NCBI GenBank assembly: GCA_947561585.1 | Contig: CANNZV010002336.1 | Location: forward strand, 1-64,000 | Length of the DNA stretch: 64,000 nt | DNA from: Caprella mutica | Lineage: Eukaryota; Arthropoda; Malacostraca; Amphipoda; Caprellidae | Direction: 5' to 3' | In this document: piece by piece, positions 42,791 to 57,300 of the stretch | Layout: each line of letters starts with the position of its first letter | How positions within the stretch are numbered: the first letter of the stretch is position 1 | Position numbers and translations under genes: made by a program | Notes under the pieces: model-generated | Told to the model about the DNA's origin: nothing | Databases searched by the model: none | The model's input: only the letters and a program-made list of their open reading frames with translations

Positions 42791-45339
42791 AAATAAGATT
42801 GCTAAAGAGTAAAGATTTCGGATGTCTCTGTCGACCCGTATACCTGTTTATACTTGCTATAATGTCAAAATTTTGTAGAAATAGCATGTTGTTTTTTGAC
42901 CCTAAACAGTTAATTAATTTCCGATTATAGAATATATATTCGTCGATATAACAATTGATTTATAACTGAACAAGTTCAGCTACTTTAACTAATATTGTAT
43001 TTGCCTTTCTCATTTTTGTTTCTGAACAGATTATTTCACGTTGATTATTCTTTGTCATGCATCCTAAATTTGGTTATTTTTCACGGACTAAATGCAAATT
43101 TCTATATATATATATTATATTTATATTCTGTGTCAGCAAATACTTATTCACTATTTTGAAGAAGTGAATAATATTTTTTTTTAGCATTCCTTCTAGACTA
43201 GAGGAATGCCTTTGTAGTTGGAATTCAAAAAAATGTGCACAATTTTTTTGAATTTGCCATATTTTGAAACTGGGTTATTTAATTCAATCATTTCATTCTT
43301 GCACAGAATAACGAAGTAATTGAATCAATATTGCAAGTCAACTAAATATGTTTAAAATGACATGACATATATCCAGACTGCAGAAACTGGTAAAGTGTTC
43401 TCAAAGAAATATTCAGTTATGTCTTTACTCAGTAATATTTATGTAAATAAAGGAGGACAATAAAGAATCATATGTACAGCATTTATAAATTGTGCAATAC
43501 TCTGTAAGTTATTATCATAGAAGAATACTCTAATAGTTGTATTTCATGATATATTTAGCTCTAACTGTCCTAGTTTACAACATTAAATTATTAGTCTGCC
43601 TTGTAGACATCTACAAAAAAACAAAAACAAAACACTAATTATAGCCTATATTAGAAACTTTAATTTTAAAGTCATATAATTTATATGTGTATAACTAAAA
43701 TAAGTTTGCCGACTCCGATTTGTATTTTCTTAAATTGCCTAAATTACATCTTTATAATCTCTTCAGAAATATATTCCAGCCAAATCGCTGGTTTATTTCT
43801 CAAAATTATTTCTGGTACTATTAATATTTGATGGCTGAATTTAGACAATGATGCAAACAAAATCATCAGAATTATTGAAAAGATGTTTGTTGAATTTTTC
43901 AGCTATTTGAAAAAGTCAGTTAGTTTTAACACCTTTGGACCAATTTGTACAATGTGTCTCCTGATTCTCAGAGATTTCAAATTGAGGTATAATTTCTCAT
44001 AAGATATCAGCAGCAGGTTCAATTATTTGGACTGAATTGATCTCTGAATTAACTAATTTTAAGAATATCTCTTTAGCTAAGTTTGACCATGTTTCACAGG
44101 TTGGCCAACTGTAAGCCAATTTTTAGCTGAAATTTAATAAAATTCTGCTCCAAGCCAAATATGGCTTGTTTTTGATGACTTTAAAACGAAATTAACATGA
44201 GAACATATGAATTAATTCAAAATTGTAAGCCAATCGTACATACAAATTCGAGTTTTGATATTTTGAAATGCAAGCATATAAAAGAAATGAGCTTAAACTG
44301 ACATACTCTGAAACATGGTCTCAGTGTTAATTTTGGCTTGATTGAGATTGGAGGATCGTCTGCGTCTGCCGACGTAAAAGGAAGTTTGCCGCTCCTATTT
44401 GAAATTTTAAGTGTTATTTTTAAGTTTGCTATAAGTTAGTATTAGCTTAGTATATGTGGTATTTTGAATAAATGAAAAAGGGTCTCAGTCGATCCCCTCA
44501 TTCCTCCAAAAAAAGAAATTTAATTACATACATTTTTTCACATGAATATTTTTATATAATATTTATTGTGAAAATAAAATACAAGAACATTTTTTGCATA
44601 TATGTTACATTTATATCTTATATATATTTTTATATATATAGTAGTTCTCTTATACTTTTGACCCTCCATTAGTTTTAATGAAGAAGTACACTAATTGGTA
44701 AATAGAGTGGTAAATACATCATATTGTAATTATTATAAATCTTAGCATTGAGCACCAGAAAAAATGTTACATTTTTTTAAATAGGATAATGAGTATATTT
44801 TTTCTACGAAAAATTCAATATACTAAGGTAGTTAGATAATACAAATATTGAAAGTTTCTTTTAGAACCACGGATAGTGTCAGCACTGATTTATATAAACA
44901 TTGACGTTACTTAACTGTAGAATTTCAAAAGCAGCTAAGAGCATAACAAGAGATTGAAAATGATTGTAGCTATCAAATAAAATAAACAATTTAAAAAATA
45001 TTAAATAGAAGATGAATATAACTATCTAGTACAATGAATACTATTTAAAAAAATTCAAAATAACAAATCATTATATATATATAATGGAAAAAGTCACAAT
45101 AGAGAAAGATTATTATGTTCAACTGATTTGTTAAATAGAACAAACACGACGAAATAAGTGTTCACACTAGGCACGCTGATCGAGTTACAAATGTTCATAT
45201 TCAATGTGAGAGTAATTTAATAAGCTCATACTGAGAAAATCTTTTTGTTTCCACTTGGTCTCACTTATTTGAAATTATGAATCTTGGTCTACTATTTCTA
45301 CATTAAAAAAGATTGTAATGCGTTTTAGGACTTTTGTCT
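42791..45339. other. AT-rich gene-poor region
   Basis: About 2.5 kb with no convincing ORF. Two related strings, AAGTTTGCCGACTCCGATTT (43704) and AAGTTTGCCGCTCCTATTT (44382), and an AATAAATGAAAAAGGG at about 44467 hint at a transcript or retroelement 3' end, but nothing firm. The 66-codon ORF at 44472 is low complexity. Confidence 0.4.
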
Positions 45340-48300
45340 TTTAGGCCGCTTTTTCGTTAGGCATTATGTCCGTTAGGCATTTTGTCCGTTAGGAGTTTTG
45401 TCAGTTAGTCACTTTGTCCATTAGTCATTTTTTTCGTTGATCATTTTGTCTGTTAGTCATTTTGTCCGTTAGTCATATTGTCCGTTAGGCATTTTGTCCG
45501 TTTGGCATCATTCCCGTTAGGCATTATGCCCATTAGGCATTTTGTCCGTTAGGAGTTTTGTCAGTTAGTCACTATGTCCGTTTATCATTTTTTTTCGTTA
45601 ATCATTTTGTCCGTTAGTCATTTTGTCCAATAGTCATTTTGTCCGTTAGTCATTTTTTCCGTTAATCATTTTGTCCGTTAGTAACTTTGTCCGTTAGTCA
45701 TTTTTGTCTGTTAATCATTATGTCCGTTAGTCATTTTGACCGTTAGTCATTTTGTCAGTTAGTCACTTTGTCCATCAGTCATTAAGTCCGTTAGTCATTT
45801 TGTCACCTTGTCTGTCAGTCATTTTGCCTTTTTGACATTTTATCCGTTAGACATTTCGTCCGTTAGACATTTTATCCGTTAGACATTTTGTCCGTTAGTT
45901 ATTTTGTCATTTTGTCCGTTATTCATTTTCTCCGTTAGTCATTTTGTCCGTTAGTCATTTTGTCCATTAGTCATTTTGTCCATTAGTCATTTTGTCCGTG
46001 AGTCATTTTATCCGTTTGTTATTTTTGTCTGTTAATCATTATATCCGTTAGTCATTTTGACCGTTAGTCATTTTGTCAGTTAGTTACTTTGTCCATCAGT
46101 CATTTTGTCCGTTAGTCATTTTGTTAGTTAGTCACCTTATCTGTCAGTCATTTTGTCTTTGAGACATTTTGTTCGTTAAATATTTTTAGTCCGTTAGACA
46201 TTTTGTCCGTTTGTCATTTTGTCCGTTAGTCATTTTGTCCGTTTGTTATTTTGTCCTTTTGTCATTTTGTCCGTTAGTCATTTTGTCCGTTAGTCATTTT
46301 GTCCGTTAGTTATTTTGTCCGTTTGTTACTTTGTCCTTTAATCATTTTGTATGTTAGTCATTTTGTCCGTTAGTCATTTTGTCCGTTTGTTATTTCGTCC
46401 TTCAGTCATTTTTTCTTTTGGACATTTTGTCCGTTAAACATTTCGTCCGTTAGACATTTTGTCCGTTAGACATTTTGTCCGTTAGTTATTTTGTCCGTTA
46501 TTCATTTTGTCCGTTAGTCATTTTGTCCGTTAGTCATTTTATCCGTTTTTATTTTTGTCTGTTAATCAGTATGTCCGTTAGTCATTTTGACCGTTAGTCA
46601 TTTTGTCAGTTAGTCACTTTGTCCATCAGTCATTTTGTCCGTTAGTCATTTTGTTAGTTAGTCACCTTGTCTGTCAGTCATTTTGTCTTCTAGACATTTT
46701 GTTCGTTAGAAATTTTGTCCGTTAGACATTTTGTCCGTTAGACATTTTTTCCGTTAGTCATTTTGTCCGTTAGTCATTTTGTCCGTTTGTTATTTTGTCC
46801 GTTTGTTATTTTGTCCGTTAGTCATTTGGTCCGTTAGTCATTTTGTCCGTTAGTTATTTTGTCCGTTTGTTCTTTGTCCTTTAATCATTTTGTCCGTTAT
46901 TCATTTTGTCCGTTAGTCATTTTGTCCGTTTGTTATTTCGTCCTTCAGTCATTTTGTCTTTTGGACATTTTGTCCGTTGACATTTCGTCCGTTAGACATT
47001 TTGTCCGTTAGACATTTTGTCCGTTAGTTATTTTGTCATTTTGTCAGTTAGTCACTTTGTCCATCAGTCATTTTGTCCGTTAGTCATTTTGTTAGTTAGT
47101 CACCTTGTCTGTCAGTCATTTTGTCTTTTAGACATTTTGTTCGTTAGATATTTTGTCCGTTAGACATTTTATCCGTTAGACATTTTGTCCGTTAGACATT
47201 TTGTCCGTTAGTCATTTTGTCCGTTTGTTATTTTGTCCTTTAGTCATTTTGTCCGTTAGTCATTTTGTCCGTTAGTCATTTCGTCTGTTAGTTATTTTGT
47301 CCGTTTGTTATTTTGTCCGTTATTCATTTTGTCTGTTAATCATTATGTCCGTTAGTCATTTTGGTTGTTAGTCATTTTGTCAGTTAGTCACTTTGTCCAT
47401 CAGTAATTTTGTCCGTTAGTCATTTTGTAAGTTAGTCACCTTGTCTGTCAGTCATTTTGTCTTTTAGACATTTTGTTCGTTAGATATTTTGTCCGTTAGA
47501 CATTTTATCCGTTAGACATTTTGTCCGTTAGACATTTTGTCCGTTAGTCATTTTGTCCGTTTGTTATTTTGTCCTTTAGTCATTTTGTCCGTTAGTCATT
47601 TTGTCCGTTAGTCATTTTGTCCTTTAGTTATTTTGTCCGTTTGTTACTTTGTCCTTTAATCATTTTGTCCGTTATTCATTTTGTCCGTTAGTCATTTTGT
47701 CCGTTTGTTATTTCGTCCTTTAGTCATTTTGTCCGTTATTCATTTGTTCCGTTAGTCAGTTTGACCGTTAGTTTTTTAATCCATCCGGCATTTTGTCCGT
47801 TAGGCATTTTGTAAGTTAGTCACTTTGTCTGTCAGTCATTTTGTCAGTTAGGCATTTTGTCCGTTAGGCATTTTATCTGTTTGGCATAATTCCCGTTAGG
47901 CATTATGCCCATTAGGCATTTTGTCCTTTAGGAGTTTTGTCAGTTAGTCATTTTTTCTGTTAATAATTTTGTCCGTTAGTCACCTTGTCTGTCAATCATT
48001 TTGTCTTTTAGGCATTTTGTCCATTAAATATTTTGTCCGTTAGATATTTTGTCCGTTAGACATTTTGTCCGTTAGACATTTTGTCCGTCAGTCATTTTGT
48101 CCGATAGTCATTTCGTACGTAAGTCATTTCGTACGTTAGTCATTTTTTCCGTTAGTTATTTTGTCTGTTTGTTATTTTGTCCTTTAGTCATTTTGTCCGT
48201 TAGTCATTTTATCCGTTTGTTATTTTGTCAGTTTTTTTATTTTGTCCTTTAGTCATTTTGTCTGTTAATCATTATGTCCGTTGGTCATTTTGTCAGTTAG

Positions 48301-51300
48301 TCACTTTGTCCATCAGTCATTTTGTCCGTTAGTCATTTTGTTAGTTAGTCACCTTGTCTGTCAGTCATTTTGTCTTTTAGAGATTTTGTTCGTTAGATAT
48401 TTTGTCCGTTAGACATTTTGTCCGTTAGACATTTTGTCCGTTAGTCATTTTATCCGTTAGTCATTTTGTCCGTTAGTCATTTTATCCGTTAGTCATTTTG
48501 TCCGTTTGTCCTTTAGTCATTTTTTCCGTTAGTCATTTTGTCCGTTAGTCATTTTGTCCGTTAGTCATTTTGTCCGTTAGTTATTTGTCCGTTTGTTACT
48601 TTGTCCTTTAATCATTTTGTCCGTTATTCATTTTGTCCGTTAGTCATTTTGTCCGTTTGTTACTTCGTCCTTCAGTCATTTTGTCCGTTAGTCATTTGTT
48701 CTGTTAGTCAGTTTTACCGTTAGTTTTTTAATCCATCAGGCATTTTGTCCGTTAGGCATTTTGTAAGTTAGTCACTTTGTGTGTCAGTCATTTTGTCCGT
48801 TAGGCATTTTGTCCGTTAGGCATTATGCCCATTTGACATTATTCCCGTTAGGCATTGTGTCCGTTAGGCACTTTGTCCGTTATGCATTTTGTCCGTTTGG
48901 CATTTGTCCGCTTGTCATTTTATCCGTTAGTCATTTTGTCCGTTAGGCATTTTGTCCGTTAGGCATTTTATCTGTTTGGCATAATTCCCGTTAGGCATTA
49001 TGCCCATTAGGCATTTTGTCCGTTAGGAGTTTTGTCAGTTAGTCATTTTTTCTGTTAATAATTTTGTCCGTTAGTCATTTTTTGTCTGTTAGTCATTTTG
49101 TCAGTTAGTCCCCTTGTCTGTTAATCATTTTGTCTTTTAGGCATTTTGTCCGTTAAACATTTTGTCCGTTAGATAATTTGTCTGTTAGACATTTTGTACG
49201 TTAGACATTTTGTCCGTCAGTCATTTTGTCCGTTAGTCATTTCGTACGTTAGTCATTTTGTACGTTAGTTATTTTGTCCCTTAGTTATTTTGTCCTTTAG
49301 TCATTTTGTCCGTTAGTCATTTTGTCCGTTAGACATTTCGTCCTTAATTTATTTTGTCTGTTTGTTATTTTGTCATTTTGTCCGTTATTAATTTTGTCTG
49401 TTAATCATTATGTCCGTTAGTAATTTTGACCGTTAGTCATTTTGTCAGTTAGTCACTTTGTCCATCAGTAATTTTGTCTGTTAGTCATTTTGTCTTTTAG
49501 ACATTTTGTTCGTTAGATATTTTGTCCGTTAGACATTTTATCTGTTAGACATTTTGTCCGTTAGACATTTTGTCCGTTAGACATTTTGTCCGTTAGTCAT
49601 TTTATCCGTTAGTCATTTTGTCCGTTTGTCCTTTAGTCATTTTGTCCGTTAGTCATTTTGTCCGTTAGTCATTTTGTCCGTGAGTCATTTTGTCCGTTAG
49701 TCATTTTGTCCGTTAGTCATTTTGTCCGTTAGTCATTTTGTCCGTTAGTCATTTTGTCCGTTAGTCATTTTGTCCGTTAGTCATTTTGTCCGTTAGTCAT
49801 TTTGTCCGTTAGTCATTTTGTCCGTTAGTTATTTTGTCCATTTGTTACTTTGTCCTTTAATCATTTTGTCCGATAGTTATTTTGTCCGTTAGTCATTTTG
49901 TCCGTTAGTTATTTTGTCCGTTTGTTATTTTGTCCTTCAGTCATTTTGTCCGTTAGTCATTTTTCCGTTAGTTATTTTGTCAGTTTTTTATTTCGTCCTT
50001 TAGTCATTTTGTCCGTTAGTCATTTTGTCCGTTAGTCATTGTGTCCGTTAGTCAGTTTGACCGTTAGTCTTTCAATCCATTAGGCATTTTGTCCGTTAGT
50101 CAATTTGTCTGTCAGTCATTTCGTCTTATAGACATTTTGTCCGTTAGACATTGTGTCCATTAGGCATTTTGTCTGTTAGTCATTTTGTCCGTTAGGCATT
50201 TTGTCCGTTAGGCATTTTGTCCGTCAGTCATTTTGTCCGTTAGTCATTTCATCCGTTAAACATTTTGTTCGTTAGACATTGTGTCCGTTAGGCACTTTGT
50301 CCGTTATGCATTTTGTCCGTTTGGCATTTGTCCGCTTGTCATTTTATCCGTTAGTCATTTTGTCCGTTAGACATTTTGTTCGTTAGACATTGTGTCCGTT
50401 AGACACTTTGTCCGTTTCTTTTTGTCCGTTAGGCATTTTGTCAGTTAAGTATTTTGTCCGTTCGCATTTGTCCGCTTGACATTTTATGCGTTAGTCATTT
50501 TGTCTGTTAGACATTTTGTCTGTTAGTCATTTTGTCCGTTTGGCATTTTGTCTGTTAGGCATTTTGTCCGTTAGACATTTTGTTCGTTAGACATTGTGTC
50601 CGTTAGGCACTTTGTCCGTTATTTTTTGTCCGATAGGCATTTTGTCCGTTAGACATTGTGTCCGTTAGGCACTTTGTCTGTTATGCATTATCTCCGTTAG
50701 GCATTTTGTCAGTTAAGCATTTTGTCCTTTTGGCATTTGTCCGCTTGTCATTTTATCAGTTAGTCATTTTGTCCGCTAGGCATTTCGTCCGTTAGACATT
50801 TTGTCCGTTAGACATTTTGTCCGTCAGTCATTTTGTCCGATAGTCATTTCGTACGTAAGTCATTTCGTACGTTAGTCATTTTTTCCGTTAGTTATTTTGT
50901 CTGTTTGTTATTTTGTCCTTTAGTCATTTTGTCCGTTAGTCATTTTATCCGTTTGTTATTTTGTCAGTTTTTTTATTTTGTCCTTTAGTCATTTTGTCTG
51001 TTAATCATTATGTCCGTTGGTCATTTTGTCAGTTAGTCACTTTGTCCATCAGTCATTTTGTCCGTTAGTCATTTTGTTAGTTAGTCACCTTGTCTGTCAG
51101 TCATTTTGTCTTTTAGACATTTTGTTCGTTAGATATTTTGTCCGTTAGACATTTTGTCCGTTAGACATTTTGTCCGTTAGTCATTTTATCCGTTAGTCAT
51201 TTTGTCCGTTAGTCATTTTATCCGTTAGTCATTTTGTCCGTTTGTCCTTTAGTCATTTTGTCCGTTAGTCATTTTGTCCGTTAGTCATTTTGTCCGTTAG

Positions 51301-54300
51301 TCATTTTGTCCGTTAGTTATTTGTCCGTTTGTTACTTTGTCCTTTAATCATTTTGTCCGTTATTCATTTTGTCCGTTAGTCATTTTGTCCGTTTGTTACT
51401 TCGTCCTTCAGTCATTTTGTCCGTTAGTCATTTGTTCTGTTAGTCAGTTTTACCGTTAGTTTTTTAATCCATCAGGCATTTTGTCCGTTAGGCATTTTGT
51501 AAGTTAGTCACTTTGTGTGTCAGTCATTTTGTCCGTTAGGCATTTTGTCCGTTAGGCATTATGCCCATTTGACATTATTCCCGTTAGGCATTGTGTCCGT
51601 TAGGCACTTTGTCCGTTATGCATTTTGTCCGTTTGGCATTTGTCCGCTTGTCATTTTATCCGTTAGTCATTTTGTCCGTTAGGCATTTTGTCCGTTAGGC
51701 ATTTTATCTGTTTGGCATAATTCCCGTTAGGCATTATGCCCATTAGGCATTTTGTCCGTTAGGAGTTTTGTCAGTTAGTCATTTTTTCTGTTAATAATTT
51801 TGTCCGTTAGTCATTTTTTGTCTGTTAGTCATTTTGTCAGTTAGTCCCCTTGTCTGTTAATCATTTTGTCTTTTAGGCATTTTGTCCGTTAAACATTTTG
51901 TCCGTTAGATAATTTGTCTGTTAGACATTTTGTACGTTAGACATTTTGTCCGTCAGTCATTTTGTCCGTTAGTCATTTCGTACGTTAGTCATTTCGTACG
52001 TTAGTTATTTTGTCCCTTAGTTATTTTGTCCTTTAGTCATTTTGTCCGTTAGTCATTTTGTCCGTTAGACATTTTATCTGTTAGACATTTTGTCCGTTAG
52101 ACATTTTGTCCGTTAGACATTTTGTCCGTTAGTCATTTTATCCGTTAGTCATTTTGTCCGTTTGTCCTTTATTCATTTTGTCCGTTAGTCATTTTGTCCG
52201 TTAGTCATTTTGTCCGTGAGTCATTTTGTCCGTTAGTCATTTTGTCCGTTAGTCATTTTGTCCGTTAGTCATTTTGTCCGTTAGTCATTTTGTCCGTTAG
52301 TCATTTTGTCCGTTAGTCATTTTGTCCGTTAGTCATTTTGTCCGTTAGTCATTTTGTCCGTTAGTTATTTTGTCCGTTTGTTACTTTGTCCTTTAATCAT
52401 TTTGTCCGATAGTTATTTTGTCCGTTAGTCATTTTGTCCGTTAGTTATTTTGTCCGTTTGTTACTTTGTCCTTTAATCATTTTGTCCGTTATTCATTTTG
52501 TCCGTTAGTCATTTTGTCCGTTTGTTATTTCGTCCTTTAGTCATTTTGTCCGTTAGTCATTTGTTCCGTTAGTCAGTTTGACCGTTAGTTTTTTAATCTA
52601 TCAGGCATTTTGTCCGTTAGGCATTTTGTAAGTTAGTCACATTGTCTGTCAGTCATTTTGTCCGTTAGGCATTTTGTCCGTTAGGCATTTTATCTGTTTG
52701 GCATAATTCCCGTTAGCCATTATGCCCATTAGGCATTTTGTCGGTTAGGAGTTTTGTCAGTTAGTCATTTTTTCTGTTAATAATTTTGTCCGTTAGTCAT
52801 TTTTGTCTGTTAGTCATTTTGTCAGTTAGTCACCTTGTCTATTAATCATTTTGTCTTTTAGGCATATTGTCCGTTAAACATTTTGTCCGTTAGATATTTT
52901 GTCTGTTAGACATTTTGTCCGTTAGACATTTTGTTCGTCAGTCATTTTGTCCGTTAGTCATTTCGTACGTTAGTCATTTCGTACGTTAGTTATTTTGTCC
53001 GTTAGTTATTTTGTCCTTTAGTCATTTTGTCCGTTAGTCATTTTGTCCGTTAGACATTTCGTCCGTTATTTATTTTGTCCGTTTGTTATTTTGTCATTTT
53101 GTCCGTTATTAATTTTGTCTGTTAATCATTATGTCCGTTAGTCATTTTGACCGTTAGTCATTTTGTCAGTTAGTCACTTTGTCCATCAGTAATTTTGTCT
53201 GTTAGTCATTTTGTTAGTTAGTCACCTTGTCTGTCAGTCATTTTGTCTTTTAGACATTTTGTTCGTTAGATATTTTGTCCGTTAGACATTTTATCCGTTA
53301 GACATTTTGTCCGTTAGACATTTTGTCCGTTAGTCATTTTGTCCGTTTGTTATTTTGTCCTTTAGTCATTTTGTCCGATAGTTATTTTGTCCGTTAGTCA
53401 TTTTGTCCGTTAGTTATTTTGTCCGTTTGTTACTTTGTCCTTTAATCATTTTGTCCGTTATTCATTTTGTCCGTTAGTCATTTTGTCCGTTTGTTATTTC
53501 GTCCTTTAGTCATTTTGTCCGTTAGTCATTTGTTCCGTTAGTCAGTTTGACCGTTAGTTTTTTAATCCATCAGGCATTTTGTCCGTTAGGAATTTTGTAA
53601 GTTAGTCACTTTGTCTGTCAGTCATTTTGTCCGTTAGGCATTTTGTCCGTTAGGCATTTTATCTGTTTGGCATAATTCCCGTTAGCCATTATGCCCATTA
53701 GGCATTTTGTCCGTTAGGAGTTTTGTCAGTTAGTCATTTTTTCTGTTAATAATTTTGTCCGTTAGTCATTTTTGTCTGTTAGTCATTTTGTCAGTTAGTC
53801 ACCTTGTCTGTTAATCATTTTGTCCGTTAGACATTTTGTCCGTCAGTCATTTTGTCCGTTAGTCATTTCGTACGTTAGTCATTTCGTACGTTAGTTATTT
53901 TGTCCGTTAGTTATTTTGTCCGTTTGTTATTTTGTCCTTTAGTCGTTTTGTCCGTTAGTCATTTTGTCCGTTTGTTATTTCATCCTTTAGTCATTTTGTC
54001 CGTTAGTCACTTTGACCGTTAGTTTTTTAATCCATCAGGCATTTTGTCCGTTAGGCATTTTGTAAGTTAGTCACTTTGTCTGTCAGTCATTTTGTCTTAT
54101 AGAATTTTTGTCCGTTAGACATTTTGTCCGTTAGACATTTTGTCCGTTAGACATTTTGTCCGTTAGGCATTTTGTCCGTTAGGCATTTTGTCCGTTAGGC
54201 ATTTTGTCTGTTAGTCATTTTGTCCGTTAGTCATTTTTGTCTGTTAGTCATTTTGTCATTTAGTCACCTTGTCTGTCAATCATTTTGTCTTTTAGGCATT

Positions 54301-57300
54301 TTGTCCGTTAAATATTTTGTCCGTTAGATATTTTGTCCGTTAGACATTTTGTCCGTTAGACATTTTGTCCGTCAGTCATTTTGTCCGATAGTCATTTCGT
54401 ACGTTAGTCATTTCGTAGGTTAGTCATTTTGTCCGTTAGTTATTTTGTCCGTTTGTTATTTTGTCCTTCAGTCATTTTGTCCGTTAGTCATTTTTCCGTT
54501 AGTTATTTTGTCAGTTTTTTATTTTGTCCTTTAGTCATTTTGTCCGTTAGTCATTTTGTCCGTTAGTCATTGTGTCCGTTAGTCAGTTTGACCGTTAGTC
54601 TTTCAATCCATTAGGCATTTTGTCCGTTAGTCAATTTGTCTGTCAGTCATTTCGTCTTATAGACATTTTGTCCGTTAGACATTGTGTCCATTAGGCATTT
54701 TGTCTGTTAGTCATTTTGTCCGTTAGGCATTTTGTCCGTTAGGCATTTTGTCCGTCAGTCATTTTGTCCGTTAGTCATTTCATCCGTTAAACATTTTGTT
54801 CGTTAGACATTGTGTCCGTTAGGCACTTTGTCCGTTATGCATTTTGTCCGTTTGGCATTTGTCCGCTTGTCATTTTATCCGTTAGTCATTTTGTCCGTTA
54901 GACATTTTGTTCGTTAGACATTGTGTCCGTTAGACACTTTGTCCGTTTCTTTTTGTCCGTTAGGCATTTTGTCAGTTAAGTATTTTGTCCGTTCGCATTT
55001 GTCCGCTTGACATTTTATGCGTTAGTCATTTTGTCTGTTAGACATTTTGTCTGTTAGTCATTTTGTCCGTTTGGCATTTTGTCTGTTAGGCATTTTGTCC
55101 GTTAGACATTTTGTTCGTTAGACATTGTGTCCGTTAGGCACTTTGTCCGTTATTTTTTGTCCGATAGGCATTTTGTCCGTTAGACATTGTGTCCGTTAGG
55201 CACTTTGTCTGTTATGCATTATCTCCGTTAGGCATTTTGTCAGTTAAGCATTTTGTCCTTTTGGCATTTGTCCGCTTGTCATTTTATCAGTTAGTCATTT
55301 TGTCCGCTAGGCATTTCGTCCGTTAGACATTTTGTCCGTTAGACATTTCGTCCGTTTGTTATTTCGTCCTTTAGTCATTTTGTCCGTTAGTCATTTGTTC
55401 CGTTAGTCAGTTTGACCGTTAGTTTTTTAATCCATCAGGCATTTTGTCCGTTAGACATTTTGTCCGTCAGTCATTTTGTCCGTTTGTTATTTTGTCCTTT
55501 AGTCATTTTGTCCGATAGTTATTTTGTCCGTTAGTCATTTTGTCCGTTAGTTATTTTGTCCGTTTGTTACTTTGTCCTTTAATCATTTTGTCCGTTATTC
55601 ATTTTGTCCGTTAGTCATTTTGTCCGTTTGTTATTTCGTCCTTTAGTCATTTTGTCCGTTAGTCATTTGTTCCGTTAGTCAGTTTGACCGTTAGTTTTTT
55701 AATCCATCAGGCATTTTGTCCGTTAGGCATTTTGTAAGTTAGTCACTTTGTCTGTCAGTCATTTTGTCCGTTAGGCATTTTGTCCGTTAGGCATTTTATC
55801 TGTTTGGCATAATTCCCGTTAGCCATTATGCCCATTAGGCATTTTGTCCGTTAGGAGTTTTGTCAGTTAGTCATTTTTTCTGTTAATAATTTTGTCCGTT
55901 AGTCATTTTTGTCTGTTAGTCATTTTGTCAGTTAGTCACCTTGTCTGTTAATCATTTTGTCTTTTAGGCATTTTGTCCGTTAAACATTTTGTCCGTTAGA
56001 TATTTTGTCTGTTAGACATTTTGTCCGTTAGACATTTTGTCCGTTAGACATTTTGTCCGTTAGTCATTTTGTCCGTTTGTTATTTTGTCCTTTAGTCATT
56101 TTGTCCGATAGTTATTTTGTCCGTTAGTCATTTTGTCCGTTAGTTATTTTGTCCGTTTGTTACTTTGTCCTTTAATCATTTTGTCCGTTATTCATTTTGT
56201 CCGTTAGTCATTTTGTCCGTTTGTTATTTCGTCCTTTAGTCATTTTGTCCGTTAGTCATTTGTTCCGTTAGTCAGTTTGACCGTTAGTTTTTTAATCTAT
56301 CAGGCATTTTGTCCGTTAGGCATTTTGTAAGTTAGTCACTTTGTCTGTCAGTCATTTTGTCCGTTAGGCATTTTGTCCGTTAGGCATTTTATCTGTTTGG
56401 CATAATTCCCGTTAGCCATTATGCCCATTAGGCATTTTGTCCGTTAGGAGTTTTGTCAGTTAGTCATTTTTTCTGTTAATAATTTTGTCCGTTAGTCATT
56501 TTTGTCTGTTAGTCATTTTGTCAGTTAGTCACCTTGTCTGTTAATCATTTTGTCCGTTAGACATTTTGTCCGTCAGTCATTTTGTCCGTTAGTCATTTCG
56601 TACGTTAGTCATTTCGTACGTTAGTTATTTTGTCCGTTAGTTATTTTGTCCGTTTGTTATTTTGTCCTTTAGTCGTTTTGTCCGTTAGTCATTTTGTCCG
56701 TTAGTTATTTTGTCAGTTTTTTATTTTGTCCTATAGTCATTTTGTCCGTTAGTCATTTTGTCCGTTTGTTATTTCATCCTTTAGTCATTTTGTCCGTTAG
56801 TCACTTTGACCGTTAGTTTTTTAATCCATCAGGCATTTTGTCCGTTAGGCATTTTGTAAGTTAGTCACTTTGTCTGTCAGTCATTTTGTCTTATAGAATT
56901 TTTGTCCGTTAGACATTTTGTCCGTTAGACATTTTGTCCGTTAGACATTTTGTCCGTTAGACATTTTGTCCGTTAGGCATTTTGTCCGTTAGGCATTTTG
57001 TCCGTTAGGCATTTTGTCTGTTAGTCATTTTGTCCGTTAGTCATTTTGTCTGTTAGTCATTTTGTCATTTAGTCACCTTGTCTGTCAATCATTTTGTCTT
57101 TTAGGCATTTTGTCCGTTAAATATTTTGTCCGTTAGATATTTTGTCCGTTAGACATTTTGTCCGTTAGACATTTTGTCCGTCAGTCATTTTGTCCGATAG
57201 TCATTTCGTACGTTAGTCATTTCGTAGGTTAGTCATTTTGTCCGTTAGTTATTTTGTCCGTTTGTTATTTTGTCCTTTAGTCATTTTGTCCGTTAGTCAT